Assembly (NCBI RefSeq): GCF_016745255.1
Contig: NZ_JADOEQ010000002.1
Span: forward strand, 62,001-126,000
Length of the DNA: 64,000 nucleotides
Reading direction: 5' to 3'
From: Enterococcus sp. BWR-S5
GTDB taxonomy: Bacteria; Bacillota; Bacilli; Lactobacillales; Enterococcaceae
This document shows positions 63,829 to 64,000 of the stretch, in pieces. Within the stretch, counting starts at the first letter, position 1; each line of letters begins with the position of its first letter. A model generated the notes under the pieces. That model was not told where the DNA came from. It made no database searches and saw only the letters and a list, made by a program, of their open reading frames with translations. Position numbers and translations under genes: made by a program.

Positions 63829-64000
63829 TTATAATACTGATTGATTGTCGTTCAGCCTTTTCGTCACAATATTTGTGATTGCCAGCAGGATGACCGAGAT
63901 AACTGCAACCCCTAAGCCAACAGCCGTTGCATAAGAGAAATCCCCTTGCATTAGACCAATTCGATACACATACGAGTTAATGACCTCTGCTTTGGGCTGG
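63829..64000 (-). CDS. Carbohydrate ABC transporter permease (LplB-like), C-terminus only
   Basis: The last 56 codons of an open frame that continues past the right edge. The visible part (EVINSYVYRIGLMQGDFSYA, then TAVGLGVAVISVILLAIT) is the characteristic end of LplB/YtcP-partner permeases, with a final membrane helix. The TAA stop lies 10 bp before the next permease start, so the two genes are in one operon. Confidence 0.9.
   Translation of the reverse strand, partial: QPKAEVINSYVYRIGLMQGDFSYATAVGLGVAVISVILLAITNIVTKRLNDNQSVL

Overview
The window looks like chromosomal DNA of a low-GC Gram-positive coccus, most likely an Enterococcus. The basis is the WxL/DUF916 surface-protein locus, LPxTG-type anchors, two Mga/AtxA-like regulators, mannose-family PTS genes, strong AGGAGG-type ribosome binding sites and tight operons. 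I cannot name the species. I see no rRNA, tRNA or CRISPR array.

Layout. (1) 1-11481, minus strand: a cell-surface-complex operon. In transcription order it has a winged-helix regulator, a 1234-aa WxL protein with MucBP-like repeats, a small sortase-type protein, two WxL proteins, a DUF916/DUF3324 anchor protein, a membrane protein, two dedicated type I signal peptidases (one with Arg where the catalytic Lys should be) and a YfhO-like membrane protein cut by the window edge. (2) 11640-12950: a lone tyrosine recombinase between two identical 15-bp direct repeats. (3) 13063-14944: a terminated leader or sRNA candidate, then an Mga-like regulator. (4) 15011-17288: a TetR / HsmA / DUF2871 membrane-protein set with a palindromic operator. 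(5) 17659-19623: a J-domain-like membrane protein lacking HPD.

(6) 19951-28455, minus strand: a sugar-acid operon containing a D-2-hydroxyacid dehydrogenase, a GldA/HcxA-like dehydrogenase, mannose-family EIIC, EIID and EIIB, an M28-like membrane protein, EIIA, a mannonate dehydratase and a KDPG aldolase. A divergent RpiR regulator (29673) is the likely controller. Between the second dehydrogenase and EIIC lies an array of three ~105-bp repeats whose hairpin stems change sequence but keep pairing. Because a PTS delivers phosphorylated substrate and no KDG kinase is present, the operon may run a kinase-free route.

(7) 30751-38825: a sortase-anchored protein, a second Mga-like regulator, an XRE membrane regulator, an MFS carrier, an ABC transporter pair with an XRE-AbrB regulator, and an arginine-deiminase-superfamily enzyme. 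(8) 39027-44265: a DHA2-type efflux gene and an Asp-box membrane protein face each other, each preceded by a copy of the same 122-bp hairpin-rich sequence (together an inverted repeat). A two-component system follows. (9) 44351-46063: a zinc-ribbon/HNH-like protein divergent from a DUF3895-like protein. (10) 46416-50145: aldo/keto reductase, SDR, carboxymuconolactone-decarboxylase-like protein and a LysR regulator. (11) 50363-53947: an unusual TrmO(TsaA)-UvrA fusion. (12) 54132-59266: GNAT acetyltransferase, a heterodimeric ABC exporter and its MarR regulator under two near-identical promoter/operators. (13) 59381-64000: ROK kinase, YesL-like protein and an Lpl-type ABC sugar importer, cut by the window edge.

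Assignments come from reading motifs and architecture only; no database search was possible.
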